DNA of 64,000 bases from Finegoldia magna ATCC 53516 (GCF_000159695.1 NZ_CM000955.1:1127473-1191472), one strand, 5' to 3'. Shown: positions 15,934 through 25,915, counted from the stretch's first letter. Translations and numbers: made by a program. The notes: a model not told the origin generated them from the letters alone.

Positions 15934-18900
15934 CTATTTAATCAATTCTTTTACAACTGATTCACCTATTGAGTTTTCTCCACCAAATACATTAACTTTT
16001 TCAAATTTTGAGTCTTTGATAGCTTGTTTTGTAGCTTCTGGAATTTCATTTGATTCTGCTAATAATATTGGGCAATCAATGGAGCCTATTACTAAGCTGT
16101 CTGCAAAGTTTGTTCCGTTTGCGATGTTAACTTCTTTTCTGTCTTTGAAGTCGTATTCGTAGATTTTCTTTGCTGTTTCGTAACGGTTTGCTCCGGCAAT
16201 TCTTGTAGGGTTTGGTAGTTTGTTTTCTACTTCTTTTGAGATTGTTTTTTCTCCACCTACGATTATTACTTTGTCGATTTGTTTCAATACTTCTTGTGTT
16301 GCTTTTGGTATGTTGTTTGGTTGTACAAGTAGTATTGGCATGTTGTTTTTGTTTGCTAGTGGAGCTACTGTTAAAGCGTCTGCGAATGTTTCGCCACTTG
16401 CGATGACTGCTTGTTTTGTTCCTGTGCGTTTGATTATTTCTTGTGCAATCTTAGCGCTTGTTTCGTATCTGTCAGATCCAGCTATTGTTTGAACGTTGTA
16501 TTTTGCTAGGCTGTCTTTTGCTTTATCTACTGAGTGGTCTCCACCTATTACGATTACATTCTTAGCGCCTAATCTCTTGATTTCTTGTGCTACTACTGAA
16601 TCTAGTTGATCTTTTTGTACTAGCAAGATTGGTGCTTTTAATGCTTTTGATAATGCTGATGCTGATAAGCTGTCTGCGAATTTTTCGTAGTTTGCTACGA
16701 TTACTGTGTCAGCTGAGTTGTAGTATTTCTTGGATACTTCTACTGCTGTGTTGATTCTGTCAACTCCTGCAACTCTTGTTGTAGCTTTTGGTTGTTCAGC
16801 TGGTGTGCTTGGAGTTGTTGTTCCAGGTACGCTTGGAGTTGTTGTTCCAGGTACGCTTGGTGTTGTTGTTCCAGGTACACTTGGTGTTGTTGTGCCAGGT
16901 ACACTTGGTGTTGTTGTGCCAGGGTTAGCTGGGTTTTCTTTGCCTGGTTTTGTTGGATTTTCCTTGCCTGGTTCTGTTGGATCTTCTTTACCTGGTTTTG
17001 TTGGATCTTCTTTACCTGGTTTTGTTGGATCTTCTTTACCTGGCTTTGTTGGATCTTCTTTACCTGGCTTTGTTGGATCTTCTTTACCTGGTTTTGTTGG
17101 ATCTTCTTTGCCTGGTTTTGTTGGATCTTCTTTACCTGGTTTTGTTGGATCTTCTTTGCCTGGTTTTGTTGGATCTTCTTTACCTGGTTTTGCTGGATCT
17201 TCTTTACCAGCTTCTTTAATTTTAGCTATTTCATCTTTGATTTCTTTAGCTAATTTGTCAACTTCTTCTTGAGTTGCATCTTCTTTCTTAACTAAATCAT
17301 CAGCTTTTTTGATCAAATCTTGCAATGCTTTTTCTTGTTCGTCAGTTAATTTAACTTCTTTCTTGTCTAACAAGTCTTGTGCATCATCTTTTTGACCGAT
17401 AAGTTCTTTCTTATCAACTTTCTTAACTTCTTTTTCTTTGATATTAGCTAATACTTCTTTTAATTTGTCGTTAATTTCATCAACCTTGTCTTGTGGTTGT
17501 TGTTCGGTAATAGCAGTTTTTGCTTCTTCGATTAATTTGTTAAGTTCAGCTATTTGTTCATCAGTTACATCGTATTTTTCTGGAACTGATACGATTGATT
17601 TTGCTTTCAACATATTGTCTGCCAATTCTTTTGTATTAGCAGGATCTTTTGCGTTAGGATCTTTTCTATTGATTACAACGTCTTCAATTGTTTCGTTTCC
17701 TGCATCGTCGTTTGCTTTGATTTGGAATGTGTTTTCGCCGATTTCCAATGGAACTTCTATTTCAAATTCTCCGTCAACGCCTCCTTTAAGTTCAAAGTTA
17801 TCCCAAGTCTTGTCTATTCTTGAAAGCATTGAATTGTTAAGATACATTTCCAAATAAGTCATGTTTTCATGACCATTTACTTTAATCTTAGCCATTGGAG
17901 CTTTTTCATCTTTGTGTTCTACAGTGTATTTAATTTCTGGAGCAACGTAGTCTTTTCTGATTCTTCTGATGATAGTATCTTCGAACTTATGTCCTTGAAT
18001 ATTCTTGCCTATAGCATTGATTTGCAATTCGTAAACAAATCCATCTTCTAATCCAGAGATATCTAATTCGTGGTCGAATGAGTAATTGCTATCTCCTTCT
18101 TTCTTAGATTTGATCTTTTGTACTTCAGTTCCTTCAACTTGTTTACCATCTTTTGTGATAGTTAATGTCAATTCATTTAACTCATCAATATGAGTTACAT
18201 TACCTTGTACGTGAATCTTCTTGTAAGATTCTGGGTTTTCTTTGTCTTCGTGTTTACCAAATGCTTGATAATAGTCTGGATTTGTAACCTTGATTACAGG
18301 TAAATTGTATACTGTTAAATCTTTTTCTGCTGGTTTTTCTGGTTCAGGTTCTTCTGGTTTTTCTTCACCTTTTACGATAACTGGAATCCAGTAATATGTT
18401 TCCATATCGCCAATCTTTACAGATACTCTAATTCCAAATTCACCAGAATTTTCTGTAGATTTAATATTATCTTCATCATTTAGGATACTAACTTCTGCAC
18501 CTTTTGGTAATCCAACGATGTGTTCTTTGATTTTTTCCAATCCTGGAATTGGATCATTTACTTTCAATTCTATTGGTTTGATTTCAATGTTAGAAGTTAC
18601 TCCTGTATCAATATCTTTTCCAGCGACATTTCTTGAGTTATCCCAAGCGTAAATGCTAAGGTTAGACAAGTCAAATCCTTCAGCTATTTTGAATGTATAC
18701 TTGTAATCTCTTACTATTCCAATATCATCGAATCTATGATCTTCTCGAACTTGTTGTTCATACCATTGACCAGTTTTAGTGTTTTCATATCCTACGCTAA
18801 ATACGCCTGCTAAGTTATCTTTTGCAATTACAGTTATTTCTCTTTTTTCTTTGTTGTATTTATAAGTTAATGTTGGTGCTGTATTATCTAACAATATCTT

Positions 18901-21720
18901 GTATTGGTATTTTTGTTCCTTAGCATTCTTGTAGTCTACATGACCTTTGATTTGATAGATGTATTCTCCTTCTTCTACCAATTTTTCGTTCATGTCTTTG
19001 AAGTCCCAAGCAGCTCCACCAGGAACGTATTCGAATCTGTATTGACTATCTCCACCTTTGTACAATCCATTTACTTTTAGAAGAATTGGGTCGATGAATA
19101 AGTTTCTCAATACTTTGCCATCTTTATTTAAGATGTCGTATTTTACATCAAGAGCGTTTCTCATGATTGTGATTACTGGTGCAACTTCATTATTCATTCC
19201 TTCATCTTTTCCTAATGAATTAACGAATACAGTTGGTTTGCCATCGACATTCCAAGCGTTCCAGTAGTTCCATCCACCTTTTTGTTGTCTTCTCATAAAA
19301 CCTGTTTTATCTATTCCACCATCAGGATATACTATTGGTTTGTAGTTGACATCTTTACTGAAATCAGGCATGTTGTCCAAGAATTGAGGTTCTGACCAAT
19401 CGCCTTTGAATCCTGTGTATGGAACTGAAAGTGTAGGATTAGTTTTTGAATCGAACATTACATATCCTTGTGCAAATTGATTCTTGTCAATATTTTTTGT
19501 AGATATTGTTGCAGTGTATTCTACTTCTTTTCCTGCTGGTACTGTAACGTCTGTTAAAGTTTTTTCTTCTGCTACAGATGAATGTTCTGTGTATCTTCCA
19601 TCTTTTACTTCATCTTTTAATGAGATGTATCTTGCTGTAAATGTGATGTCCTTTTTAGAGTAGTTTTTCAATTTGAATTTTGCATTAAATTGTTCTCCAA
19701 CTTCTCCAAGTTCTAATTTACCGTCTTCTTTTGTATCTTTTCCACCTGTAGCTGTAACAGTTGCATTTGTCTTAACTACATTTTCAAGGTTTACAAGACC
19801 TGCACCTTGTTGTTTTGGAGTATACAATGAAGCGCCTTTTACTTCTGTGTCTTCTACAGGAGTTGCTGTGTTCATCATTACCAAAACTGTCAAGTATTCT
19901 TGGATTGGGTCTGGTTTTCCATCTTTTCTAACTAACCAACCATCTTTGTACAATCTTTGCATTACTAATGCACTTGCACCTGCAACTTGTGGAGTTGCCA
20001 TTGAAGTACCACTCATTGTAGTGTATTTATCTTCATTTATTGTTGAGTAGATTTGTCCACCAACACCTGCGATGTCTGGTTTCAATCTCAAATCAGGTGT
20101 GATTCCCCAAGATGAGAACTCACTCATTTGTTCACCTTTTGGATTCTTAACAGAATGTACTTTAGTGATGTTGATTTGTTGATTTGAGTTTTTACCTAAT
20201 AATTCAATTAAATTTTTTCCATCTTCATGGCTAATAAATACTGAAGGGAAATTTTTATCTTCCATTCCAGACATGAAAGATAATTGATTACCTTTTTCAG
20301 AGTTAAAAATTACGATACCCTTTGCACCTAGTGATTTAGCTAATTGAGCTTTGTCATTAAAGGATCCTTCTCCTCTTTCTGCAAGTACGATTTTACCATC
20401 TACTTTTTGTCCATTGTATTGTTCTTCAGTATTTCCTAATCCAACATAAACATAAGGTAGCTTTCCTGTTGTTGTCTTTTCGTTTTCGCCTTCTGCAGTA
20501 CCTGCTGAGATGTCAGGTTGTCCTTCAACTTCTACAACTCTTCCTCTCATTTTTGTGTTTTCCATTGATGCTACCGCATAAGATGGCTCTGCAACTGCAG
20601 GGTGTCCTGTAGTACCAAAGTCAGGGTTTATCGCTAAGTTAGTCTTACCTTCGCCGCCCCAGTTTGTAACACGGTCATTACCCATGGCAACTGCGCATAC
20701 AACTCCGGCTTTCTTTGCTTTATTGAATGCTTCGTTAGTAGGAGACACGCCTTCTCTACTGTAACCTGAACCCATTCCCAAACTCATGTTCAATACGTCT
20801 GCGCCAAGTTTTACTGAATCGTCAATCGCTTTCAACCATACTTCTTCGTAAACTGTAGATACTAATGCATCGTTGCTGAATACCTTCATCGCTAATAATT
20901 GTGCGTTTGGTGCTACTCCCTTTACTCCTTCATTTTTTGTGTCACCATTTGCAGCAACTATACCAGCTACGTGCATTCCGTGGTATCCACCGATTCCAGA
21001 ATCTCTGATTTCTTGTGATTCGTCAGCGTAGTTGTAACCATAAGGAATTTTTTTGCTGTGCCATTGTCCTTTTAATCCATTTTCTTTAATAACTTTGTTT
21101 ACTTGATCTTCATTTTTGTATTTAGCTTCTGAAGCATCAATCATTTGCATATCTTTGTGAGAAGGATCTACACCAGTATCTATAATACTAATTAACATTC
21201 CTTGTCCTGAGAAAGTGTATTGATCCCATAAAGTATCTGCCTTAATCATTCCTGGAGCTGAAGCCAAGTTTGGAGATGCTCCTCCTTTTGGTCTTTCAGC
21301 CTTCATTTGAGTTGTGACCTTTTTAACTCCTGGTTGTTTTCTCAATTTGTCGATATCTTTTGCTTTAACTTTTGCTGAGAAACCTGTGATAACTGCAGAA
21401 AATTCATCTTCTTTGTCAACTTTAACGTTTTCTTTATTAAGTTTAGTTTTGATATTTTCTGAAGTTTTCTTTACTTCTGCTTCAGATGCCTTCACAGCTT
21501 TTGAGAATCTCGCGCTCTTTACGTTTGGTTCTCTTTCGATAGCAGCCTTGTCACTAGTTTCTACGATTACTTTGACTTGTTGGTCTGCCTTTACGCCTTG
21601 TTCTTGAAGTTTGGCATATGTAGTGCTATCTGTTTGATTAGTTGCGAATGTCGTTGCACTCGGCAATACTAATGAAAACAATAACACACCAGCCAAAAAC
21701 TTTTTGGAATATGGTTTCAT
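15934..21720 (-). CDS. very large cell-wall subtilase (lactocepin/C5a-peptidase/SufA-like) with CWB2 anchor
   Basis: Secreted serine protease of 1928 residues. In order: signal peptide (1-26), inhibitor_I9-like propeptide (~46-141), S8 catalytic domain with Asp181 (IIDTGVD), His247 (GYHGMHVAG) and Ser573 (GTSMATPQVAG), a PA insert (~400-510), an Fn3_5-like domain as in C5a peptidase (~660-780), several Ig-like domains to ~1350, two FIVAR-like helical segments (~1355-1500), a proline-rich stalk (~1501-1643) and three CWB2 repeats (~1646-1928) that would bind wall polymers non-covalently. There is no LPXTG motif. Finegoldia magna secretes a related subtilase, SufA, that degrades host proteins; identity with SufA is not claimed. 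GGGAGG precedes the ATG. Confidence 0.93.
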   Translation of the reverse strand: MKPYSKKFLAGVLLFSLVLPSATTFATNQTDSTTYAKLQEQGVKADQQVKVIVETSDKAAIEREPNVKSARFSKAVKASEAEVKKTSENIKTKLNKENVKVDKEDEFSAVITGFSAKVKAKDIDKLRKQPGVKKVTTQMKAERPKGGASPNLASAPGMIKADTLWDQYTFSGQGMLISIIDTGVDPSHKDMQMIDASEAKYKNEDQVNKVIKENGLKGQWHSKKIPYGYNYADESQEIRDSGIGGYHGMHVAGIVAANGDTKNEGVKGVAPNAQLLAMKVFSNDALVSTVYEEVWLKAIDDSVKLGADVLNMSLGMGSGYSREGVSPTNEAFNKAKKAGVVCAVAMGNDRVTNWGGEGKTNLAINPDFGTTGHPAVAEPSYAVASMENTKMRGRVVEVEGQPDISAGTAEGENEKTTTGKLPYVYVGLGNTEEQYNGQKVDGKIVLAERGEGSFNDKAQLAKSLGAKGIVIFNSEKGNQLSFMSGMEDKNFPSVFISHEDGKNLIELLGKNSNQQINITKVHSVKNPKGEQMSEFSSWGITPDLRLKPDIAGVGGQIYSTINEDKYTTMSGTSMATPQVAGASALVMQRLYKDGWLVRKDGKPDPIQEYLTVLVMMNTATPVEDTEVKGASLYTPKQQGAGLVNLENVVKTNATVTATGGKDTKEDGKLELGEVGEQFNAKFKLKNYSKKDITFTARYISLKDEVKDGRYTEHSSVAEEKTLTDVTVPAGKEVEYTATISTKNIDKNQFAQGYVMFDSKTNPTLSVPYTGFKGDWSEPQFLDNMPDFSKDVNYKPIVYPDGGIDKTGFMRRQQKGGWNYWNAWNVDGKPTVFVNSLGKDEGMNNEVAPVITIMRNALDVKYDILNKDGKVLRNLFIDPILLKVNGLYKGGDSQYRFEYVPGGAAWDFKDMNEKLVEEGEYIYQIKGHVDYKNAKEQKYQYKILLDNTAPTLTYKYNKEKREITVIAKDNLAGVFSVGYENTKTGQWYEQQVREDHRFDDIGIVRDYKYTFKIAEGFDLSNLSIYAWDNSRNVAGKDIDTGVTSNIEIKPIELKVNDPIPGLEKIKEHIVGLPKGAEVSILNDEDNIKSTENSGEFGIRVSVKIGDMETYYWIPVIVKGEEKPEEPEPEKPAEKDLTVYNLPVIKVTNPDYYQAFGKHEDKENPESYKKIHVQGNVTHIDELNELTLTITKDGKQVEGTEVQKIKSKKEGDSNYSFDHELDISGLEDGFVYELQINAIGKNIQGHKFEDTIIRRIRKDYVAPEIKYTVEHKDEKAPMAKIKVNGHENMTYLEMYLNNSMLSRIDKTWDNFELKGGVDGEFEIEVPLEIGENTFQIKANDDAGNETIEDVVINRKDPNAKDPANTKELADNMLKAKSIVSVPEKYDVTDEQIAELNKLIEEAKTAITEQQPQDKVDEINDKLKEVLANIKEKEVKKVDKKELIGQKDDAQDLLDKKEVKLTDEQEKALQDLIKKADDLVKKEDATQEEVDKLAKEIKDEIAKIKEAGKEDPAKPGKEDPTKPGKEDPTKPGKEDPTKPGKEDPTKPGKEDPTKPGKEDPTKPGKEDPTKPGKEDPTKPGKEDPTEPGKENPTKPGKENPANPGTTTPSVPGTTTPSVPGTTTPSVPGTTTPSVPGTTTPSTPAEQPKATTRVAGVDRINTAVEVSKKYYNSADTVIVANYEKFADSLSASALSKALKAPILLVQKDQLDSVVAQEIKRLGAKNVIVIGGDHSVDKAKDSLAKYNVQTIAGSDRYETSAKIAQEIIKRTGTKQAVIASGETFADALTVAPLANKNNMPILLVQPNNIPKATQEVLKQIDKVIIVGGEKTISKEVENKLPNPTRIAGANRYETAKKIYEYDFKDRKEVNIANGTNFADSLVIGSIDCPILLAESNEIPEATKQAIKDSKFEKVNVFGGENSIGESVVKELIK
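16806..16925 (-). repeat. tandem 24-bp repeat encoding VPGTTTPS
   Basis: Five near-identical 24-bp units inside the subtilase gene, forming a Pro/Thr-rich linker immediately before the CWB2 repeats. Confidence 0.95.
16931..17218 (-). repeat. tandem 24-bp repeat encoding KPGKEDPT
   Basis: About twelve 24-bp units (ten close to identical, the two nearest the C-terminal side diverged to KPGKENP/EPGKENP), giving a charged Pro-rich stalk. Copy number is likely variable between strains by slippage. Confidence 0.95.
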
Positions 21721-22117
21721 ATTTCCCTCCTACTTTTTTATACGCAAAAACGGCAAAATAATTGCTTTTTGCTCATAAGATAATTTTACTTAACAAAATA
21801 GTAAATGTCAAACTAATTTTGAAATTAGTATTTTATAAATATACTTCTATCGTTTTCATCAAAATAAAGAGAATAATCTACTCATTTTGAAAATTAAGTC
21901 GTTTTATTTGAACGAATTACTGATAACATTTATTGTTCATTGTTTTTTTATTATTTAATTGAATAATAATGTGTAAAATCAGCGTGTTTGTTACATTATT
22001 TTTCAAAAATATTTTTTCAAACAAATTTTATTATCAAATCTGTTACCATAAATTTTTCAGAATTTGTTACTATTAACCACCACATAAATACTCTATAATA
22101 TATTGGAGGAGGATTAA
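21721..22117. other. divergent intergenic region, subtilase / ECF transporter
   Basis: 397 bp, very AT-rich, with no gene. A minus-strand promoter for the subtilase is visible: TTGACA (21811-21806), 17-nt spacer, TAAAAT (21788-21783), giving a leader of about 60 nt. For the plus-strand gene a TATAAT-like box lies near 22094, with GGAGGAGG before the start. No riboswitch consensus was recognised. Confidence 0.6.
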
Positions 22118-22618
22118 ATGAACACTAGAAAAATAACTACAGCTGCGATTTTCATCGCACTTACAACGTTTTTTACAATGGTAATCAAAATTCCTGTGTC
22201 ACCTGCGATGGGTTACGTTAATCTTGGAGACTTCATTATATTATTATCCACTGTCGCATTTGGACCAGTTATCGGAATGATTGCCGCTGCGTTTGGCTCA
22301 AGCTTGGCAGATTTGTTGCTTGGGTATGCAGCGTTTGCCCCGTTTACATTCGTAGTCAAAGGTTTAATGGCGCTTGTAATGGGATTGTTCTTGAAAAAAA
22401 TCAACAATCAAAAAACATCCACAGTTCTAACTTCGGGAGTTATCTGTGAATTGGTGATGGTTGTGGGATATTACTTCACATCTGTAATTCTTTACGGAAA
22501 CAAAACGGCAATCGCTACAATTCTTCCAAACTCAGTCCAAGCCGCAGTGAATTTTGTGATATTTGCTCTTATTTGGAAGAGATTTTTGAAAATAACTGAA
22601 TCTATATTGAAAGACTAG
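22118..22618 (+). CDS. ECF transporter S component
   Basis: Substrate-binding membrane subunit of an energy-coupling factor vitamin transporter, 166 residues and about six membrane segments. The pattern GYVNLGDFIILLSTVAFGP, then SSLADLLLGYAAFAPFTFVVKG, is typical of the S-component group with a conserved NLGD loop. No EcfA/EcfT genes are nearby, so it must share a common energising module encoded elsewhere (group II ECF). The substrate is unknown, and no upstream riboswitch was seen to hint at it. GGAGGAGG is the ribosome binding site. Confidence 0.85.
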   Translation: MNTRKITTAAIFIALTTFFTMVIKIPVSPAMGYVNLGDFIILLSTVAFGPVIGMIAAAFGSSLADLLLGYAAFAPFTFVVKGLMALVMGLFLKKINNQKTSTVLTSGVICELVMVVGYYFTSVILYGNKTAIATILPNSVQAAVNFVIFALIWKRFLKITESILKD

Positions 22619-22628
22619 AGAGTATTTT

Positions 22629-22886
22629 ATGAAGAAATTATTAATACCTTTGTCTTATTTAGCACAAATTATTGTATTAATCGGACTGATATTTTTTGAT
22701 GGATTCGGTCAACAAGGATTCTGTTTATTGTATTTGATTCCGTTTGCTATTTTGAATTTGGCGCTAAGAAATCAAATATCCAACAAAAATCTCAGACTAT
22801 TGCATGTTATAATCAATGTTATATCAATTTTCGCGTTTGCGATTTTAATGATATTATCTTTTGTATTTCCAGTTTCAAACAAATAA
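22629..22886 (+). CDS. small hydrophobic membrane protein, unknown
   Basis: 85 residues with three hydrophobic segments (residues 5-24, 28-45 and 57-80) and no recognised domain. It starts 10 nt after the ECF S-component stop, with GAGAG upstream, and is followed by a strong terminator, so it is in the same transcript. A role in vitamin uptake is only guilt by association. Confidence 0.65.
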   Translation: MKKLLIPLSYLAQIIVLIGLIFFDGFGQQGFCLLYLIPFAILNLALRNQISNKNLRLLHVIINVISIFAFAILMILSFVFPVSNK

Positions 22887-22903
22887 ATTATTCTACAAAC
22901 CAA

Positions 22904-22945
22904 AAAACACAGCCTGTCACTAAATTAGTGATGAGGCTGTGTTTT
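22904..22945. terminator. bidirectional terminator
   Basis: A long hairpin with outer stem AAAACACAGCCT / AGGCTGTGTTTT (22904-22915 / 22934-22945) and inner TCACT/AGTGA, with T runs on both sides. It closes the ECF operon. Its right edge overlaps the 40-bp repeat at 22942-22981. Confidence 0.85.
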
Positions 22946-22981
22946 GTTTTTTGTTGAATACGAAAAGTATCGCGTGTGCGA
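22942..22981 (-). repeat. 40-bp direct repeat, copy A (remnant of PAP2 3' end)
   Basis: 39 of 40 bases match 29047-29086. On the minus strand it encodes AHAILFVFNKKQ, identical to the PAP2 gene's C-terminal region; the one difference is silent (GCG versus GCT). It lies just beyond the opp operon, with nothing else of PAP2 present. Confidence 0.9.
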
Positions 22982-22992
22982 ACAAAAAGAAA

Positions 22993-23011
22993 CGACCATA
23001 TTTAATGGTCG
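22993..23011 (-). terminator. terminator of the opp operon
   Basis: Stem CGACCAT / ATGGTCG with a 5-nt loop, then a T-rich tract (TTTCTTTTTG) on the minus strand. Confidence 0.85.
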
Positions 23012-23041
23012 ACTCTTTTCGATAAGGAGAAATTATAATAT

Positions 23042-24001
23042 TTACTTATTATAAAGATGACACGCTACGAAATGATTATCGTCTATTTCGGTAAGCTCTG
23101 GTGTTTTTTTCTCACATATATCCATTTTATAAGGACATCTTCCACAGAATCTGCACCCTTCTGGAGGATCTATTGGACTTGGAACATCTCCTTTTAGTAT
23201 AATTCTTTCTCTTTTTAATCCATATTTTGGAATAGGTATCGCAGATAACAATGCTTTTGTGTACGGATGTAATGGATCACTAAATATTCTCTTATAATCA
23301 GTCAATTCAACAATTTTACCCAAATACATTACAGCTATTCTGTCTGAAATGTGTTTAACAACGCTTAAATCATGAGAGATAAATAAATATGTTAAAGACA
23401 ATCTATCTTGTAGTTCATCCATTAAATTCAAAATTTGGGCTTGTATACTTACATCGAGTGCACTAACCGGCTCATCTAAAACGATAAACTGAGGTCTAAG
23501 TATAAGTGCTCTCGCTATCCCTATTCTTTGTCTTCTTCCTCCGTCTAATTCATGAGGGTAAGATCCTGCTAGTCTTTCTTCTAATCCTACTATTTCCATC
23601 ATTTCATAAACTCTATTTTCTAATTCATCTTGGTTTTTAGTGATTTTATTAACTATTAGTGGATCTGAAATAAGTTCAAATGTATTCATTCTAGGATTCA
23701 ATGAAGAATATGGATCTTGAAATACGATTTGCATTTCCTGTCTCATTTTATTAATTTCAGACCTAGTTTTATATTTTAATACATTCTCACCGTTTAAAAG
23801 GATTTCTCCTGATGTCGGTTCGTGAAGTCTTAAAATTGCCCTTCCGGCAGTAGATTTCCCGCAACCAGATTCTCCAACGAGACCCAATGTCTCTCCTTTT
23901 TTTATACTGATATTTATATCATCAACTGCGTGGAGCATTCCTCTTTTTGTTTGAAAATATTTTTTTAGATTTTTTACTTCTAATAATGCTTTATTTTCCA
24001 T
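23042..24001 (-). CDS. oppF: oligopeptide/dipeptide ABC transporter ATPase
   Basis: Second nucleotide-binding subunit (319 residues) of a peptide importer. Walker A GESGCGKST, Walker B FIVLDEPVSALD, the OppF-typical DPYSSLNPRM, and a C-terminal cysteine cluster CRFCGRCPYKMDIC that ligates the Opp/Dpp Fe-S or metal site. The ABC signature here reads LDGGRRQRIG rather than LSGGQRQR: the usual Ser is Asp and the Gln is Arg. The gene overlaps oppD by 11 bp and is the last gene of the operon. Peptide versus nickel specificity is inferred from the binding protein. Confidence 0.92.
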   Translation of the reverse strand: MENKALLEVKNLKKYFQTKRGMLHAVDDINISIKKGETLGLVGESGCGKSTAGRAILRLHEPTSGEILLNGENVLKYKTRSEINKMRQEMQIVFQDPYSSLNPRMNTFELISDPLIVNKITKNQDELENRVYEMMEIVGLEERLAGSYPHELDGGRRQRIGIARALILRPQFIVLDEPVSALDVSIQAQILNLMDELQDRLSLTYLFISHDLSVVKHISDRIAVMYLGKIVELTDYKRIFSDPLHPYTKALLSAIPIPKYGLKRERIILKGDVPSPIDPPEGCRFCGRCPYKMDICEKKTPELTEIDDNHFVACHLYNK

Positions 24002-24977
24002 CTTCTTCTCCTAATTTATCTTCACACAAATAGCAAGCAACAAAATGTCCTTCCTCTACCTCATACATTGGAGGAATTTTACCCTTACATTTTTCCATGC
24101 AATGAGCGCATCTTGGATGGAAACAACATCCATTAGGTAAGTCTGATGGATCAGGAGTAAATCCAGGTATTACTTTTAATTTTTCAACATCCTCATCAAG
24201 TGAAGGGATTGAATTAAATAGCCCAATTGTATATGGATGCTTAGGATTAGTAAAAATAGATTTTACTGAACCAGTTTCCACAATAGTTCCTGCGTATACT
24301 ACTGATACTACATCACATATTTCTGCAACTACACCTAAATCGTGTGTAATTAAAATCATTGATGTATTGTATTTTTCTTTAAGACTTTTCATAAGTTCCA
24401 TAACTTGAGCTTGTATAGTAACATCCAACGCTGTTGTTGGTTCATCTGCTATAAGTAATTTAGGGTTACAAGCTAATGCCATAGCTATTACGATTCTTTG
24501 CTTCATTCCCCCACTGAATTGATGTGGATAATCGTTAATTCTTTCTTTTCTGATACCAACTAATTCCAACATTTCTTCAGTTTTCTTTGTGATTTCTTCT
24601 TTAGTTAATTTTTCATGAAGTCCAATAACTTCTCTAATCTGATCTCCAACAGTTATTATAGGGTTCAATGAAGTCATAGGATCTTGAAATATCATAGATA
24701 TTTGATTCCCTCTAATATGAAACATATCTTTTTCTTTAACTTTTAATAAATCATTACCTTCGAAGAATATTTCACCTGAAGTTATTTTCCCCGGTGGAGA
24801 TTGAATTAATTTCATAATTGCAAGAGCAGTAGTAGTTTTTCCTGCTCCCGTTTCACCTACAAACCCCAATGTTTGTGCTTTATCTACTGATAAATTAAGA
24901 TTGTTAACCGCTTTTACCAATCCTGAATCTGTATCGAATTCTACGCTTAAATTTTTTATGTCTAGTAATTTTTCCAT
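23991..24977 (-). CDS. oppD: oligopeptide/dipeptide ABC transporter ATPase
   Basis: First nucleotide-binding subunit (328 residues). Walker A GETGAGKTT, signature FSGGMKQRI, Walker B LLIADEPTTALD, switch His in THDLGVV, and the C-terminal OppD cysteine motif CCFHPRCAHCMEKC. It begins 9 nt after oppC and overlaps oppF. Works with OppF as a heterodimer under the OppBC channel. Confidence 0.94.
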   Translation of the reverse strand: MEKLLDIKNLSVEFDTDSGLVKAVNNLNLSVDKAQTLGFVGETGAGKTTTALAIMKLIQSPPGKITSGEIFFEGNDLLKVKEKDMFHIRGNQISMIFQDPMTSLNPIITVGDQIREVIGLHEKLTKEEITKKTEEMLELVGIRKERINDYPHQFSGGMKQRIVIAMALACNPKLLIADEPTTALDVTIQAQVMELMKSLKEKYNTSMILITHDLGVVAEICDVVSVVYAGTIVETGSVKSIFTNPKHPYTIGLFNSIPSLDEDVEKLKVIPGFTPDPSDLPNGCCFHPRCAHCMEKCKGKIPPMYEVEEGHFVACYLCEDKLGEEDGK

Positions 24978-24986
24978 ATAATACCC

Positions 24987-25913
24987 CTATCTCTTTAATT
25001 TCGGATCCAAGGCATCTCTTAAGCCATCACCCAATACATTCAACGCAAATATTGTTATAACGATAGCTAATCCCGGGAATAACGTCATATGCATATGGTC
25101 TCTGATAAATGATCTTCCAGCTGAAAGCATAGCTCCCCATTCCGGTGTTGGAGGTTCCAAGCCTAGCCCAATAAAGCTCAATCCTGCAGCATTAATAATC
25201 GCATAGGCAACACCAAGAGTAGCTTGTACAATGATGGGTGCCATACAGTTAGGCAGAATGTGCTTAAAAATTATTCTGAAATTTGATGATCCTTCGGCTC
25301 TTGCGGCTTCTACAAATTCTTGATCTCTTATTGATAGTACAGAACTTCTAACTATACGAGCATATCCAGGAATAGAAGCAATACCTACTGCTATCATTAA
25401 ATTTGCAAGTCCTGGTCCTAAGGCTGCTAATATAGCTATGGCCAACAAAATATCTGGAATAGATTGAAGAATATCGATAAATCTCATGAAAAAGTTATCG
25501 ATTTTTCCGCCAAAATATCCTGTAACAGCACCTATTGCTGTTCCTAGTACGAGCGCAATTCCAACTGATATGAAACCTACTTTTAAGGATATTCTTGAAC
25601 CATAAACAACTCTACTGAAGATATCTCTACCTAAGTCATCAGTCCCAAATAAATTCTTTGAATTTGGAGGTGCAAATTGATTTTTCAAATTTTGTTCAGA
25701 AAATCCGTAAGGTGCAATCTTATCTGCAAAAATCGCTACAAATATTAGCGCTATTATGATAAATAAACCAACCATTGCAAGATGGTTTCTCTTCATCCTT
25801 TTCCAGATATCTTTTAATTTTTTGAATCTACCTCTTTTAGTTCTATTTTGCTTAGTTGTATTTTCTGAATTATTACTAAGATTGTTATTTAAATTCTTTT
25901 CCATAATGCTCAC
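24987..25913 (-). CDS. oppC: peptide ABC transporter permease
   Basis: 308-residue permease with the extended N-terminal cytoplasmic segment and OppC_N helix (KRNHLAMVGLFIIIALIFVA), the FGTDDLGRD motif and the EAA loop EAARAEGSSNFRIIFKHILPN that contacts the ATPases. It starts 2 nt after the oppB stop. Forms the transmembrane channel with OppB. Confidence 0.94.
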   Translation of the reverse strand: MSIMEKNLNNNLSNNSENTTKQNRTKRGRFKKLKDIWKRMKRNHLAMVGLFIIIALIFVAIFADKIAPYGFSEQNLKNQFAPPNSKNLFGTDDLGRDIFSRVVYGSRISLKVGFISVGIALVLGTAIGAVTGYFGGKIDNFFMRFIDILQSIPDILLAIAILAALGPGLANLMIAVGIASIPGYARIVRSSVLSIRDQEFVEAARAEGSSNFRIIFKHILPNCMAPIIVQATLGVAYAIINAAGLSFIGLGLEPPTPEWGAMLSAGRSFIRDHMHMTLFPGLAIVITIFALNVLGDGLRDALDPKLKR

Positions 25914-25915
25914 TC

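Noticed and set aside
16931-17218. Regular 24-bp repeats considered as a CRISPR array
   Set aside because: There are no unique spacers; the repeats are contiguous and encode KPGKEDPT in frame within a protein stalk.
16730-17272. Long repetitive plus-strand frames (VVVPGTLG, SSLPGFVG, WCCCARYT types)
   Set aside because: They are antisense readings of the in-phase 24-bp repeats in the subtilase gene; repeats of length divisible by 3 leave all frames open.
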